Position numbers and translations under genes: made by a program. From the NCBI GenBank assembly GCA_964494735.1, contig CAZBSD010000013.1, positions 1 through 51,502 of the forward strand: DNA of 51,502 nt. Reading direction: 5' to 3'. The DNA comes from PHAA01 sp964494735. GTDB taxonomy: Bacteria > Bacillota > Syntrophomonadia > Syntrophomonadales > Syntrophomonadaceae. The notes under the pieces are model-generated. The model did no database searches. It was not told the origin of the DNA and saw only the letters and a list, made by a program, of their open reading frames with translations. Shown in pieces: positions 50,566-51,502 of the stretch. The first letter of the stretch is position 1. Each line of letters begins with the position of its first letter.

Positions 50566-51502
50566 GTGTTAATAAAAAGAGTTATGTTACTTATTTGCGC
50601 CGTTGTGATAATAGTTGGGACAGGGGTGACAACCTCTGCTGCATCAGCGAGTACGATAAGCGGAAATTCTAATTCCGAGATAATAGTCAGCAGTTTGGAA
50701 AACAGTGGACCTCTACTGTGGGCGGCGATCAATGTCAAAGACTACGGCGCTAAAGGTGATGGGGTGACTGATGATACAGCGGCCATTCAAAAAGCGATCA
50801 ACGCATGCCCCAGTGGTGGAACAGTATATGTACCGGACGGAACGTACCTTATTGATGCGGTAACTGCAATACGCATGAAGAGTAATACAACCTTGAACTT
50901 GTCAGATGATGCCACTTTGAAGGCCAAGCCAACTTCGAATGGAACGTATGCAGTTATCAAGATGTATAATGTCAGTAATGTTAACGTTGCAGGGGGAAGG
51001 ATCGTTGGTGAGAAAGATCAACATATAGGTACTGCAGGTCAATGGGGTATGGGTATAAAAGTGTACGGTTGCACCAATATTCATATTTCAGATATTTCAG
51101 TCTCAAATTGCTGGGGAGATGGGATACACATAGATTATGCTGATGCCATCGGTGTTCCCTACAGTCAAAATGTAACGGTTGAACGGTTTGAGATTGACAA
51201 TTGTTTAAGGTCTGGAATTTGTATTAGTTCTGCTAAAGACGTATACATAAAAAATGGAACAATATCCAATAGTCACAACAATTTGAATATGGATAATATG
51301 CTGGGGATCGGGATAAACCTGGAAACCGACGAATACGAACAAATATTACAGAACATAAATATTATTAATCTGCACACTAAAGAAAATGGTGGATGGGGGT
51401 TTAACTTCTGCATAAGACCGAGTGCAGGGTCAATGAATCCATTTAGCGTGATAATCAGTAATTATAGTGATACTGATAGTGCCAGTGGTGGTCTGGCGAT
51501 AG
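50566..51502 (+). CDS. Secreted beta-helix protein, third paralogue (cut by window end)
   Basis: It begins at GTG 50566, nine bases after AGGAGG (50551-50556), and runs open for 312 codons to the window end. A signal peptide (MLIKRVMLLICAVVIIVG, with cleavage likely after SAA or SAS) and a 30-residue linker precede the beta-helix domain INVKDYGAKGDGVTDD. From base 50746 the DNA is identical to the first paralogue's domain. By that alignment about 24 codons plus the stop are missing on the right. There are no FIVAR repeats. It is likely secreted and acts with its neighbours; the function is unproven. Confidence 0.85.
   Translation, partial: MLIKRVMLLICAVVIIVGTGVTTSAASASTISGNSNSEIIVSSLENSGPLLWAAINVKDYGAKGDGVTDDTAAIQKAINACPSGGTVYVPDGTYLIDAVTAIRMKSNTTLNLSDDATLKAKPTSNGTYAVIKMYNVSNVNVAGGRIVGEKDQHIGTAGQWGMGIKVYGCTNIHISDISVSNCWGDGIHIDYADAIGVPYSQNVTVERFEIDNCLRSGICISSAKDVYIKNGTISNSHNNLNMDNMLGIGINLETDEYEQILQNINIINLHTKENGGWGFNFCIRPSAGSMNPFSVIISNYSDTDSASGGLAI
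50746..51502 (+). repeat. 757-bp identical direct repeat, copy 2
   Basis: The match to 48510-49266 continues without a mismatch to the last base of the window, so its right boundary is unknown. The repeat could have ended an assembly here. Confidence 0.97.

Noticed and set aside
1..51502. tRNA or rRNA genes, transposases, integrases, attachment sites
   Set aside because: None was recognised on either strand. Low A+T islands and repeats seen are explained by coding sequence or terminators.

Overview
The window reads as chromosome of a spore-forming Firmicute of the class Clostridia. It carries spoVT, yabP, yabQ and spoIIE, a Bacillus-like order spoVT-yabM-mazG-yabO-yabP-yabQ-divIC-yabR-spoIIE-tilS-ftsH-fol, and a csaB/DUF5693 cell-wall module typical of S-layer Firmicutes. 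Gene content recalls Syntrophomonadaceae or Peptococcaceae relatives, but the genus is an inference. No rRNA, tRNA, transposase, integrase or CRISPR array was seen.

Layout. (1) 1-14.1 kb: a sporulation, division and housekeeping block (spoVT to ftsH), with HU, a small HTH gene, a Ppx/GppA phosphatase and a beta-carbonic anhydrase inserted relative to Bacillus. (2) 14.2-23.8 kb: a cofactor block, folP-folB-folK, then a DUF2520 reductase-like gene with panBCD, nadB-nadC, coaX and dusB. It links folate, pantothenate/CoA and NAD synthesis. (3) 24.1-28.7 kb: a three-gene cassette of unknown role (HTH regulator, 'quinate dehydrogenase'-like protein, orphan protein), then greA-lysS. (4) 28.8-36.1 kb: a cell-envelope block, with csaB-murJ-DUF5693 on the minus strand and a TagO/WecA-like transferase plus an LCP ligase on the plus strand. 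(5) 36.3-46.6 kb: a more A+T-rich exopolysaccharide operon (dehydratase, BY-kinase, PHP phosphatase, Wzz, two GT4 transferases, Wzy-like polymerase, Wzx-like flippase) behind a c-di-GMP-I riboswitch. (6) 46.7-51.5 kb: two further c-di-GMP-I riboswitches in tandem, each with its own terminator, ahead of three paralogous secreted beta-helix (pectate-lyase-fold) proteins. The first carries four 90-residue FIVAR repeats. The third is cut by the window end and is base-for-base identical to the first over at least 757 bp.

The most interesting part is 36.3-51.5 kb. It looks like one second-messenger-controlled programme: c-di-GMP sensed by three RNA aptamers gates both production of a surface polysaccharide and secretion of a tandem, recently homogenised family of beta-helix proteins that may bind or process it. 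Other points are a leader with an intrinsic terminator abutting the ribosome-binding site of the DUF2520-pan operon (probable attenuator), a DnaA-box-like cluster ahead of an HTH gene and divIC, and promoter matches for sigma-G (spoVT) and sigma-E (yabP). All assignments come from reading the sequence; no database search was run.
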